Shown here: positions 22,458 to 31,247 of the stretch, one piece after another | How the letters are laid out: every line of letters begins with the position of its first letter | How positions within the stretch are numbered: position 1 is the first letter of the stretch | Source: Saccoglossus kowalevskii | Lineage: Eukaryota > Hemichordata > Enteropneusta > Harrimaniidae | Assembly (NCBI RefSeq): GCF_000003605.2 | Contig: NW_003141317.1 | Location: 68,019-99,265, forward strand | Length of the DNA: 31,247 nt | Reading direction: 5' to 3' | The notes under the pieces: model-generated | Seen by the model: the letters and a program-made list of their open reading frames with translations, nothing else | Database searches by the model: none | Told to the model about the DNA's origin: nothing | Program-made: the position numbers and the translations under genes

Positions 22458-22674
22458 AATACGACCTTTTCTGGAAACTTTTCTGTGAAATTTAAAATAA
22501 GAATACATCTATTCGATGCGGCACTGTGAGCGTATTGCGTTTCCCTTCGGTTGCCTTCACATGTATAGTACTGTTATTTTAGTTGTGCAATAGGCGTTCA
22601 CGGCGAGTGGGCATTATTTGCTTCAATGATCTCGTCTGAGCCTGTATTATGACGCTCTATTTCTTTTTACGGTC
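22458..22674. repeat. Dispersed repeat, copy 1 (about 217 bp)
   Basis: From AATACGACCTTTTC to TTTTTACGGTC. The second copy, in the same orientation, is at 27583-27797. By eye they differ at roughly nine positions including two single-base indels (about 95 percent identity), and similarity stops abruptly at both ends. There are no clear terminal inverted repeats beyond GACC/GGTC. TTAA flanks this copy on both sides (22455-22458, 22675-22678) but not the other. There is no coding content. Confidence 0.9.
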
Positions 22675-25163
22675 TTAATTGGCACGTATTTATGTTACAT
22701 ATGATGGATGCGAAGGAGAGCAAACCCCTGAATGTGCTGAGTTTCAAAAGATTGCGAGTATATTTTCGATTCTTGACTGAATCCTATTTTGTAGGATGTT
22801 TCTTCCGATTACAATCACTCCGTGCTTGAGTGATTAAGTGCACGTGACAGGGCACGAAGTGTATATATATAGTACGTGCGTGATAGTGATCTTTCTCACC
22901 TTTTTATTTGAATGGATACAAAGAGGCGCGGAAGGTTATTTCTTCAGATAATATAGGGGTAGGATGTGACCGCAGTCGTTTCCGTGAATTGTCAACAAGC
23001 AACAAAACATTTATTTAAAACATAAAGAGGGAGGTTTCATTGTGAATTTCGTATTCATATGGATATTTCATGGTAAACTTTCTTATAGAAATATTTTTCC
23101 AGGAAGGCTATGTCTGTGTGTTATTTTTTCTTTGGGAATAATTCTTTTTAATCGATATCTAAATTGAATTATGCTGCCTTCTATAATAAAGCATGTTTTG
23201 AGATTTGACAGGTTTGACCGTACTTGAAGTGAAAGCAATTGATTGTTCATACTCTGCTTGACGCTGTAAACTTGTTTAAAGCTGATACAATTTAAAAATA
23301 AAATATGGAAAACCGTATCTGATTAAGTTTTTAAGAGTTTTTACCAATGGTGGCTAATATTACATTGATTATCGTAGCTAATTTCAAATTTGTAATTTAT
23401 TACAATTTATTGTAGCCACGGCCTAAATAAACTTATTCATTTTCCCGGCCAAAACCCAACATTTACAATTCACTACAATTGATTTTATACTGATGTGTTG
23501 TGACAAGACATATATATATTACACAATATTGTATTATCACCATTTTAACCAATTGAATTGCGCCAATCGCTATTGAAATAATATATCATTCTTGTAAATT
23601 TATTCCCGCTGTATTTATTCATGTAGGGTTGTTGCTTGTGTTGAAGGAAAACTTAATTACGATCAATTTCAAATAGTTTATCAGCTCGTTACAACAACTG
23701 AACGCTCTGACGCGTGTAATTGTGTGTCTCCGCGTTGTTATACGCTGACGATTTTCATAAGGTTTCACGGACACTTAAATTATGTGAAGTTTATTGGTCG
23801 GTATTGTAATCGAAATTCAAACAATAATAATTTGTTGAAGCAAAATCTTCAACTGAAACCTAATTCAATTCTCCACTGAATTTAATCCTAGCTAATATGT
23901 TAGATGTACGATTTCAATTCCAAGTTTCCTCATCAGTTTGGCAGCATCTGCCACTTTTATCACAACATGGCCCGATTTTAAGACAAACCGCCATTTTATG
24001 TAAAGCATAAGCCCTCCCCCATAACGCCACCAAGCTGCAGGTAATTATCGCCAATTTATGGCACTTCTTACACCGACGAGAATGTTCAAAAAAACAATTA
24101 AGCCCTGGATATATTTATCCATGAATTTGAAGTGAAAGGATTGTTTCTATATGGTTCTATATAATCAGTGTCTGTGCTGTAAAAGTTGTTCTCGTATTTC
24201 ATGGTATACTAGTGTGTTATAGACCTGGGTACTATATAGAAATTACTCTTTTGGAACGTGCTGCTGAACTGAGAGCGTTTTTTAAAGATTCTATCATAGT
24301 ATGTGGATATATATATGGGTCTTATTCACTGCCAAATGTGTCTAAATTAAGGGCACAAATATCTGGCAGATTGTAGCTGCTCGGGTGGATGTTTTTGAAT
24401 TAATATGGATCTTTACACAAGAATCGAAATACCGCATAAATATCGTTAAATTGTTTTCAATCACGCCCCAGGGACGCCTTTCATGTAGTCCAGGCAGATA
24501 TACGCAGTAAAATAGGGAGCGCAATACCTTTAGTGACTACATGTTAGTTTACATATGAGTTTGCAAAAAATGGACTTTGACAAAAACATGGATATAAAAA
24601 TGTTAAACCCATTTGCCTAGTTTTGGCTTCACTTCCCAGAGTTAAATATGGGTTCTCCGTCTTTGAAGCTACAACCAGCGCTAGGTCTAGCTCGTCCAGC
24701 ATTCTCTGCTTTCCCCTATCAACATCGAGAGTTAACTTAAAGCTGAACATATAATTCACAGTAACAATGCATCAGTCATTAGTAACCGCCAGTAAAATAC
24801 ACAACTGCCATAATCCCTGCTTCCATAGGGAGACTGAAACCATGCACGTGGGTTAATATTACATATGCCCCGCGGATTTGCCCTCAAGATCTTGTTTCTC
24901 AATTGTACGCGTACATGAGTATACAAAACTATGTTAATCCCTATATGGTTACATCCCATGATCCGGGTTGTAACATTCCGACTGTGGTGCAAATGGCTAG
25001 ATCACAAATGTATACGTCAAAAGTAATAACTTAATAGAAGTCAATCAATATTAATGTTTTCTCAGATTTGTTGATAACGCAATAAAGTTAAAGTTGCGAA
25101 AACGTGATCATTGCTGTGTCCACAACTACAATTATCCGGTTTTACTTATTCGTTGCTTGACAT
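22675..25163. other. About 2.5 kb of unassigned AT-rich DNA
   Basis: No gene supported. Three consecutive minus-strand open frames between 24342 and 24992 were read for motifs and none was found, so they are not called. Confidence 0.5.
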
Positions 25164-25164
25164 G

Positions 25165-25169
25165 TGTAT

Positions 25170-25260
<91 letters not shown>

Positions 25261-25262
25261 TT
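25165..25262 (-). repeat. (TTTA)n microsatellite, the 3' tail of a LINE
   Basis: About 24 near-perfect copies of TTTA. On the minus strand it is (TAAA)n and begins directly after the 3' end of the LINE fragment at 25264-25660, the expected place for a LINE tail. The open frames across it (poly-YLFI) are artefacts. Confidence 0.95.
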
Positions 25263-25263
25263 A

Positions 25264-25660
25264 CAACTCTGAAAGTAATCTACCATGGGATCACACGTAC
25301 ACACACAGATATTATAAAACAAACTGAACTATCTATCAACATTCTCCTTAATGAAAATAACCATAAGACGCTTAAAAATTGGTAAACTGGTACATTGCCT
25401 AATATTGTCAGGTAGAGAATTCCACACCCTTACACCACGCATACTGAACATTCTGTGCTTATTCCCTGAACGAAATTTGGGTACAAGCATATCCTGATGT
25501 GCTGCACCACGAGTTTGATATTGATGTACTTGATTCATCTGAGTAAATTTGTTGCATAGATACAGTGGAGCAGTACTATTGAGACATTTGAAAACAAGGA
25601 TAGCAGTGATATAATGAATACGCTGTCTAACTGAGAGCACATTCATTGAACTAATCGGAT
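25264..25660 (-). pseudogene. 5'-truncated LINE: RT C-terminal end and 3' UTR
   Basis: Minus-strand open frame 25646-25329 contains RQRIHYITAILVFKCLN, then APLYL, a TRGA motif, and GVRVWNSLPDNIRQCTSLPI before FKRL. This is the conserved C-terminal end of CR1/Jockey-type LINE ORF2 (pattern R+.......lvyK.l....P.YL...TR......G...WN.LP..i+...s...FK..l). A stop at about 25326 is followed by about 62 bases of 3' UTR and the (TAAA)n tail. Upstream, a stop and loss of similarity at about 25655-25660 mark a 5' truncation, typical of target-primed insertion. The frame in this piece is intact, so it is younger than the remnant at 1-1100. Whether both belong to one family cannot be told, because they cover different parts. 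Confidence 0.85.
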
Positions 25661-26016
25661 TGAACTAAACTAAACATAGTCGGAAAAACTATTACTACTC
25701 ATAATTAATATAAAGCTTTAGATTATATGAGACGGCTGAATTGAGAACAGTCACGTTGAGTGCCCGGGGACAGTCAGACAGCGAGTCTAAAACAATCAGC
25801 TAATGAAACTATGACGAACATGACGAGTCACAAAACAGTCGTATCTAGCTGTATAATATAAATAATGTTCTGGACGGAACGCTGCCTGGCAATGCGACCA
25901 GTCAGTCAGTCTAGTGGGCAGGCGGCGCGTCTGAAGGTTTTGTTGTAACGAACTGAGGCATTGAAGCCGGTAACATGGTTGTGACACAGCTCGACTGAAA
26001 TCGACTTCGTTTGTGT
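25661..26016. other. Unassigned stretch
   Basis: A minus-strand frame (25796-25987) has no motif. Nothing supported. Confidence 0.5.
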
Positions 26017-26265
26017 TTAAAGCGGGGGAGTTCTTACCAGCACTGTGTAATGTGGCCTAGTAATAATTCACTGTTTAGATTTGTGTACTGTTCGTACTTG
26101 ACCACATATGTACGTGTAACATATGTATGTCTACATTTGAACGTGTATGTGTCATTGTTTACAAACAAGCGTATACCCATGATCCTTTGCGTTTTTAGCT
26201 TGTATTGTTATCGTCGTTTGGGACTCAATTTCCGCGGTTGCGCAGCTGACGACTCTCCCGCGTAA
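26017..26265. mobile_element. TTAA-type inverted-repeat element, subfamily B, inverted (copy B3)
   Basis: 249 bp beginning TTAAAGCGGGGGAG at 26017 and ending GACGACTCTCCCGCGTAAAG near 26265. Its right half is the reverse complement of the left half of B1/B2 (TCATTGTTTACAAACAAGCG, then CGTCGTTTGGGACTCAATT), so it lies in the opposite orientation. Its left half is about 100 bp longer and differs from them. It may be a less deleted relative. The right TTAA has decayed to GTAA. Confidence 0.75.
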
Positions 26266-26428
26266 AGATTTATGCATATTCAAAAGTTAAACAAAAATGT
26301 CATTATTGAAGACCACGTGTTCAGTTATTACCACAAAGCATTTTATATTGTATTATGTTTAATTAGAACGCCCTGAAATTAGCTGTTAAGTAAGTTACTT
26401 TAATTAAATGCATTCATTGTGCAGAAGT

Positions 26429-26591
26429 TTAAAGCGGGAGTCGTCACCTGCGCACGCGCGGGAATTGAGTCCCAAACGACGATAACAACACACGCTAAAA
26501 ACGCAAAGGCTCATGGGTAGACGCTTGTTTGTAAACAATGACACGCTATGGCCATCTGACGCATGCGCAGGTGAAGACTCCCCCGCTTTAA
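26429..26591. mobile_element. TTAA-type inverted-repeat element, subfamily B (copy B2)
   Basis: 163 bp between TTAA (26429-26432) and TTAA (26588-26591). Left end TTAAAGCGGGAGTCGTCACC; right end, read inward, TTAAAGCGGGGGAGTCTTCA. It is close to B1 over its full length. The minus-strand open frame 26404-26850 that includes it is chance. Confidence 0.85.
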
Positions 26592-27582
26592 ATATGAAAT
26601 GACACATTTTAGAATGTTTAACCATAAAATCATTTTCATTGCGTATTCCCCAATGATTGTCTAATATGTTTGAATTACATAGTTTGTCAACTGTGCGTAC
26701 GTTCTGTTCATATCGTAGTGTTCTTGGCCGTGCATATTCTCGTCTCGTCTCCGGAGACACGTGATCTTTGCTCGAGACGCCTCCCGTGATTTGTGTCGTC
26801 TTCTTTGTTTCACATATCCCGTGTAGATTTATCAACATGAAACGTGACACATGCGAGAAAAGATAGCTGTTCCCTGGAAGAGCAATATTCTAACACTAAG
26901 ACCAATCACATTCCATGACACAGATATATCTGGAGTATCTCATTATGGTTTATTGGACACCGGAAATGCAGTGTTGCATCTTCAATACATTATGACGTCA
27001 TGGTCGCCAGTCTAAATATGTAAATAATTTGTTTCCGCTGAAAACTTTTTCAGAATCCTTTACATTATAATACCCATATATAGTTTAGTCTACAATTTAT
27101 AAATAGCTAAGGAATTACTGATATGTACACTGAGCAATCAGATTTATCATGGACATGGAACTGATTTATAATTGTAATGAATTAAGGAACTTGCGTAACT
27201 GAACTCTAGCGCTTTTGCTTTCTCTTTTATGTCCTTTATATGTATGCCGGCTGCCTTTGATACTGACTAAACATATAGCGAAAAAATGTGTTAACTCCAT
27301 ATTAAACGTTGCAAAGGATTGTGGGATAGAAAATTGAACTGTAGAGGGCGTTTGGGGCTCACAACTTTTCCGTCGAGCCCTATATTAACATCTGCTGTTC
27401 ACCTCTTATGTTTTCGAGCAACGCGTTAATTTTTATTTTAATGAACCTTCCATTAATTTCACCGAGAAGATTGTTTTGAAGAATTTGGGCTGCAAGTTGT
27501 CTGACTGTAATAACCGTAGTGATAAGTAAGTGTATCTGATTTTTACTCATTTATTCATTCTTTTTTATGTTTTATTATTCTG
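26592..27582. other. About 1 kb of unassigned DNA
   Basis: No gene supported. A palindromic TGACGTCA lies near 26995. A GATTGTGGGATAG string near 27317 and a GTAAGT near 27526 were noted, but without coding text between them. Confidence 0.5.
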
Positions 27583-27797
27583 AATACGACCTTTTCTTGA
27601 AACTATTCTGTGAATTTAAAATAAGAATATATCTATTCGATGCGGCACTGTGAACATATTGCATTTCCCTTCGGTTGCCTTCACATGTATAGTACTGTTA
27701 TTTTAGTTGTGCAATAGGCGTTCACGGCGAGTGGGCATTATTTGCTCCAATGATCTCGTCTGAGCCGTATTATGACGCTCTATTTCTTTTTACGGTC
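27583..27797. repeat. Dispersed repeat, copy 2 (about 215 bp)
   Basis: Same orientation as copy 1 (22458-22674), starting AATACGACCTTTTC and ending TTTTTACGGTC. Flanking DNA is unrelated to that of copy 1, which places both boundaries to within a base or two. The plus-strand open frame 27750-28073 starts inside it and has no motif. Confidence 0.9.
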
Positions 27798-28597
27798 ACA
27801 GTTAAAAAAAATGCATCTATCTTGTCTACTAAAAAGATGTGGTTGAATTTAAATCAGTTTCACATTTTAAGTGTTTATAGAAATTTTAATGGTGGACATC
27901 TTTTAATAAGATTTATCCTTTTTTGCCTCAACTCTGGCTTTGACTCTGCTGACACCCTCAGGTATCCACGAGATTCTAGAGAAAACTTGCTGTTGATGTT
28001 GCTGTTGCAACTCAAAACACAGCAGTGGTGTCCTTTGCTAGGCATAGTTGACTGTAAATTAATTAAAAAATAGATACTGGTATTCCATTAAAAGGCATTA
28101 AATTTTAATTTCATCAAAATACATATGTACTGATGTATGAGAGTTATACAGATTTTAATATCTCACATACCAATAATCCAATTAAATATTTTGATTTTAT
28201 ACTTCTTCATATATTAGTATCAAAGATCCCCCCCCCACCTTTCCAAAATATGCCACGCCCCTTCTGAGGTGCTAACATTATGTCTCTAATTTGAGTATTA
28301 AATCCCAGTAACAGGATGTAACCCAGCTTAAAATTCCTACATTAACATTACACAGGCCTGTCTTTTATTCACCTGAGATTACACCAGTCTCAAAAAAAAA
28401 AGGTCTCAGTCACCCTTTGCAAAGATTCAAACCTAAATTGTGAAGTCCTCCATTGTTCCATCGTGGAACTACTGATCGGTTGGAGCTTGTGTTTCTTTGT
28501 TGTTGTTTTTTGGGTTTTTTTGTAGCAAATTAGCCATGTCATGCTATTGTGCCTACATATGTTATGCAATATCCACAGTCATAATAAATTAAATGCG
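27798..28597. other. About 0.8 kb of unassigned DNA
   Basis: A C-rich run near 28229-28237 and an A10 run near 28392 are the only local features. Nothing coding is supported. Confidence 0.5.
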
Positions 28598-28936
28598 AAG
28601 TTGAGAAACGCGTTTTTCATACTCCTACAAAACATGAAAGAATACCATCCGATTTGTTTGAGCAACATTAGGCCAACCGCTAACAAAATTCAGCCAAATT
28701 CGTCGTTTCATGTTAAACTTTTGAGTTGAAATGACAATTTTGGTTTCAAATACCCCAGGAAAGTGTTCTATATTCTTCGTGTAATGAGGTTTTCTTATTC
28801 AAGGAATTTTTCCACACAAAAACGAATAATTCGGCCGAATTTTGTTAGAAGTAGTTTTAATATTACCCCTAACAGACTGCGAAAGTTTGGTATTTTTCCT
28901 GTTTTGTAGGAATTTTGAAAACGCGTTTCTCAACTT
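28598..28936. mobile_element. Long inverted-repeat (fold-back or MITE-like) element
   Basis: About 339 bp. The left arm from 28598 begins AAGTTGAGAAACGCGTTTT and continues CCTACAAAACATGAA, AATACCA, then AACAAAATTCAGCCAAATTCG by about 28705. The right arm, read inward from 28936, gives the same series with changes (AAGTTGAGAAACGCGTTTTC, CCTACAAAACAGGAA, AATACCA, AACAAAATTCGGCCGAATT) to about 28808. The arms are therefore over 100 bp and imperfect, with a short unique centre. No transposase and no obvious target duplication. Confidence 0.75.
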
Positions 28937-29666
28937 GTCTCTTATTTAGTTCCATGCCGTATTCAAGACGAATTTCTGTGTTTAACGTACTCTTGATCAT
29001 ATTGTAAGCTGCACAGAACACGGCTAGACGATCTGGAGCATAATTGCCCCGGCGATCTAAATATGCGGCTGATTGCCGAGACCCTGTTCAGCAGAAAATA
29101 TTTTGAAAAAATTACATTGCTATAATGGATGCAATGCTTGTTGATAGAATACAAAATTCATAGTATAACTGCAAAGTTCAAATTTCTCTGTATAAAAAGT
29201 TTATTTACATTTGTATTTTAAATGCAACCACATGCATTGCGTACTTGATTTGCAGTATGCTAAAAAAATAGATGCAGCATTAGTACTTTCACTCACACTC
29301 AAAGTGTGGGAAGCAGTTTGGTAATACTTCGTGTTGTCATCGGTACTGGCTGTAATTTGTTGCCATGTAGATAAATTTTCCCGCTATTTTATGTTAACCT
29401 CTGATAATTCTCACCAATTATCAGTGAGACGTTCGAGTCGCACCAGTAAACTGTGTTTTCTATTTACAGGTTTTATTTCAAAATTTCACACCACCACCGA
29501 GTGTCCACGGCGAAAAATCTTACCGTTATTGGCAGGGATAATATCAATTGTAGCTGAGCTGCGAGAAAGTTTCACATTTGTTTGCAGTTCATACTTTTTC
29601 AGCAATATTCTACGGACAATATTCCTAGATATTATTTCTCTCACCAATCATATACAACCAAATAGA
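28937..29666. other. Unassigned stretch
   Basis: No gene supported. A minus-strand frame at about 29500-29650 reads ISRNIVRRILLKKYEL, faintly like a transposase helix-turn-helix, but it is too short to call. Confidence 0.4.
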
Positions 29667-29788
29667 TTAAAGGGTGGTGGTCGTCGCGCCGCGTCCTGTT
29701 CGATAGCAAAGTATATAACGCGTGTAAAATACATTGTTTGTTTACATGAAATTAAAACACGTGTTGCACGACAACCACCGCACTTTAA
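29667..29788. mobile_element. TTAA-type inverted-repeat element, subfamily A (copy A3)
   Basis: 122 bp with intact TTAA on both sides (29667-29670, 29785-29788). Left end TTAAAGGGTGGTGGTCGTCG; right end, read inward, TTAAAGTGCGGTGGTTGTCG. The interior matches A2. This is the best-preserved copy for defining the ends of the family. A plus-strand open frame (29331-29801) crosses it by chance. Confidence 0.85.
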
Positions 29789-30481
29789 CTTTCACTCATA
29801 AACCATAACTTGAAAATTATACTTTTTATTTACAAATGAGACTTTGAAGCATTTTACAATTTTTGTAATCACATTGAATATTTTGTTTATATTTCCAACA
29901 AATGTGTACACTCGCTGTATCATCGTCAGTCAATGTCTGTTTATTCAGCCTCCACTTTATACCAAACTCTGGGCATAATTAGGTAGTCTAAGAATGGAAA
30001 CAAAAAATAAGTAAATCTTAATGATCAGAAAACTGTAAACAGCTATAGTATTATATATTCCCCACAACAATGCAACATTTAAATCCCAAACTGATTTCAC
30101 CCCGACAGCTTTAAAGCATAACGTATAACGGTCGCCGGAAATATTTCCTGATCAATCGTGTTGTCACAATTGCGTTCCAAATCAAATTATTCCAACCCCA
30201 AATCAGCTCAATTACTATAATAATAAGTTATTTTACATTATGTGGATACATTTTGATCAACAATTTATATTTACGGCTAAAACTTCACTGTCGTCGACGA
30301 TTTGGGCAAAACATCACCCGTCTTCAGTACAAGCGACCGCAAAAAGTTACCGGTGTTCGGTCAAACCGGTAGACAGAAATCGGAGTCACTCCCGGAGTAA
30401 CCACGCAAAACGACAGCATGAATTGGAACCATTTTAAGGCACATTATAATCATAAAAATCATAGATTGATGTTCGTTGAAT
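29789..30481. other. Unassigned stretch
   Basis: No coding, RNA or repeat signal that I can support. Confidence 0.5.
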
Positions 30482-30523
30482 TTGAAGGGCGGCGGTCGTC
30501 GCGTCGCGTCTACCGCCCTTTAA
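30482..30523. mobile_element. 42-bp remnant of the TTAA subfamily A element (copy A4)
   Basis: TTGAAGGGCGGCGGTCGTCG at the left and TACCGCCCTTTAA at the right, with only GCGTCGCGTC between. The two ends pair perfectly over AAGGGCGG/CCGCCCTT. It looks like the family reduced to its termini. Confidence 0.6.
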
Positions 30524-30611
30524 CAATGATCTTTTTCATTGCTAACATCGAGAGTGTAACAAGTGGTATTCAGATACCGTAGTTTTATGTATTTAATCTT
30601 TGACATAATTA

Positions 30612-30771
30612 TGTTAATGTTGTACGCATGCGTAGTATTGTGTTGTTCTTGAACGGCATGGCCGACACTCATTAAAGTGTAGTTGTTTACCGACGCAACA
30701 AAGACACTGTTCACGTTGTACTCGCTTCCGTTTTCGTCCAAGATCTATCTAAAATAAGCGATCTTGGAACA
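30612..30771 (+). mobile_element. 5' LTR of a Ty3/gypsy retrotransposon (start approximate)
   Basis: The right edge is placed by the primer-binding site that follows: the sequence ends in GGAACA immediately before TGGTGTCAG. The left edge is a guess at TGTTAATGTTGTACGCATGC (30612), which would give a TG...CA LTR of 160 bp. A start at another TG (for example 30555) cannot be excluded. An ATTAAA polyadenylation-like string lies at 30671-30676. The 3' LTR, which would settle the edges, is outside the window. Confidence 0.55.
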
Positions 30772-30789
30772 TGGTGTCAGAAGTGGCGG
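30772..30789 (+). promoter_or_regulatory. Primer-binding site, tRNA-Leu type
   Basis: TGGTGTCAGAAGTGGCGG. The first nine bases match the complement of the 3' end of animal tRNA-Leu (TGGTGTCAGGAGTGGG), with one change at position 10 and another near the end. It directly abuts the LTR, as expected for reverse-transcription priming. Confidence 0.7.
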
Positions 30790-31167
30790 ACTGAAAAAGA
30801 ACTGAAAATTAAAAGACAGAGAAAGAAACAGTTTGCAGATCGCCGTCCGTTCGATAATAATGCGCGTGAATACGGCATGGTAACAGAAAACTGTGAGTAA
30901 ACGAGCCTTATACAGAACAGTGCCGATTGCAAATAACATCGTTGTGATTAAATTTGGGACATTTAGAAGCTATATGTCTTTGTGAACATTGCACGGAAAG
31001 CACAGAAATCACCTGTTACACGTGTATGTGGCGAGATACGGTAGCCCAGAACAGCAATCATTTCCAAGAAAATACAGTGTCCCAGAAGTACAATCACATA
31101 TTCACAGAAAGTAGCATTCCAGCAATTTTGAAGTAATTCTTGATACAGTTGAAAGTATTAATGCATT
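30790..31167 (+). other. Gypsy leader region between primer-binding site and gag
   Basis: About 378 bp, A-rich just after the primer-binding site. A short open stretch at 30954-31136 reads CEHCTESTEITCYTC, loosely B-box-like, probably coincidence. Splice or packaging signals are not identifiable. Confidence 0.5.
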
Positions 31168-31247
31168 ATGGAGCACCTTAGAGCACCAGACACGCTTGAT
31201 GTCAATGCAAAAAATCTATCTTTAGTTTGGAAAAGATGGAAAGAAGA
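31168..31247 (+). CDS. gag: Ty3/gypsy gag, N-terminal 26 codons (runs off the window)
   Basis: ATG at 31168 opens a frame reading MEHLRAPDTLDV and then LVWKRWKEE to the window edge. Gypsy/Mag-type gag proteins commonly begin with a short L+.P..L.........W..WK..F/W segment ahead of the capsid domain, so the family fits. An in-frame stop lies not far upstream and no earlier ATG gives this text. The distance of about 400 bp from the primer-binding site is normal for such elements. With only 26 residues, the call leans on the LTR and primer-binding-site context. No break is seen in the visible part, so the copy may be fairly young. The rest lies beyond 31247. Confidence 0.65.
   Translation, partial: MEHLRAPDTLDVNAKNLSLVWKRWKE

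Noticed and set aside
24342-24992. Three consecutive minus-strand open frames, possibly one broken gene
   Set aside because: I read all three for domain motifs and found none. They do not join through plausible splice sites.
25094-25385. Plus-strand frames with a YLFI repeat
   Set aside because: Translation of the (TTTA)n microsatellite.
26404-26850. 148-codon minus-strand open frame
   Set aside because: Its C-terminal third is the B2 inverted-repeat element, and the rest has no motif or homology that I recognise.
29500-29650. Minus-strand helix-turn-helix-like text ISRNIVRRILLKKYEL
   Set aside because: A single short stretch without neighbouring transposase motifs, so chance is likely.
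29331-29801. 156-codon plus-strand open frame
   Set aside because: Its end is copy A3 of the TTAA element. The earlier part has no motif.
30954-31136. B-box-like Cys pattern (CEHCTESTEITCYTC) in the gypsy leader
   Set aside because: Too short, lacks the later Cys/His ligands in the right spacing, and lies in the untranslated leader of a retroelement.

Overview
This is animal genomic DNA, AT-rich and with no dense gene content. The evidence for a eukaryote is metazoan-type retrotransposon remnants (a CR1/Jockey-like LINE, a BEL/Pao element and a Ty3/gypsy element), a GT-AG intron inside a decayed coding fragment, dispersed TTAA-flanked inverted-repeat elements (MITE-like), a 4.5 kb minisatellite and a 227-base run of N. 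The mixture fits a marine invertebrate, perhaps a lophotrochozoan such as a mollusc. That is inference from element content only and no species call is made. I find no intact host protein-coding gene and no recognisable tRNA or rRNA.

Layout. 1-1100: minus-strand LINE remnant (end of the endonuclease, linker, pre-RT segment). 1509-1804: a TTAA inverted-repeat element. 2243-6288: minus-strand BEL/Pao pol and gag pseudogene, readable from gag through zinc knuckles, RT, RNase H and the integrase zinc finger; the integrase core and both LTRs are not visible. 6402-6533: a second TTAA element. 6980-7977: minus-strand decayed fragment of a gene family I cannot name, with an 80-base intron. 7978-15470: mostly featureless AT-rich DNA with small tandem and inverted repeats, including a 60 bp palindromic TTAACCC element at 12967-13026. 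15475-15824: a cluster of two TTAA-type elements and a GC-rich hairpin. 16341-20852: a 25-bp-unit minisatellite with higher-order structure, interrupted by Ns at 19886-20112. 20853-25160: featureless apart from one copy of a roughly 217 bp dispersed repeat (22458-22674; second copy 27583-27797). 25165-25660: the 3' end of a 5'-truncated minus-strand LINE whose (TAAA)n tail is the microsatellite. 26017-26591: two more TTAA elements. 28598-28936: a long inverted-repeat element. 29667-29788 and 30482-30523: two more TTAA elements, the second only 42 bp. 30612-31247: the 5' LTR, primer-binding site, leader and first codons of gag of a plus-strand Ty3/gypsy element running off the window.

Nothing here works as an operon or pathway. 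The window is an accumulation zone for mobile elements and tandem repeats. The points most worth a second look are the TTAA element family with its size series (about 295 bp down to 42 bp), the higher-order minisatellite with two internal hairpins per unit, the intron-bearing unknown gene-family fragment, the well-conserved dispersed repeat pair, and the possibly young gypsy element at the right edge.
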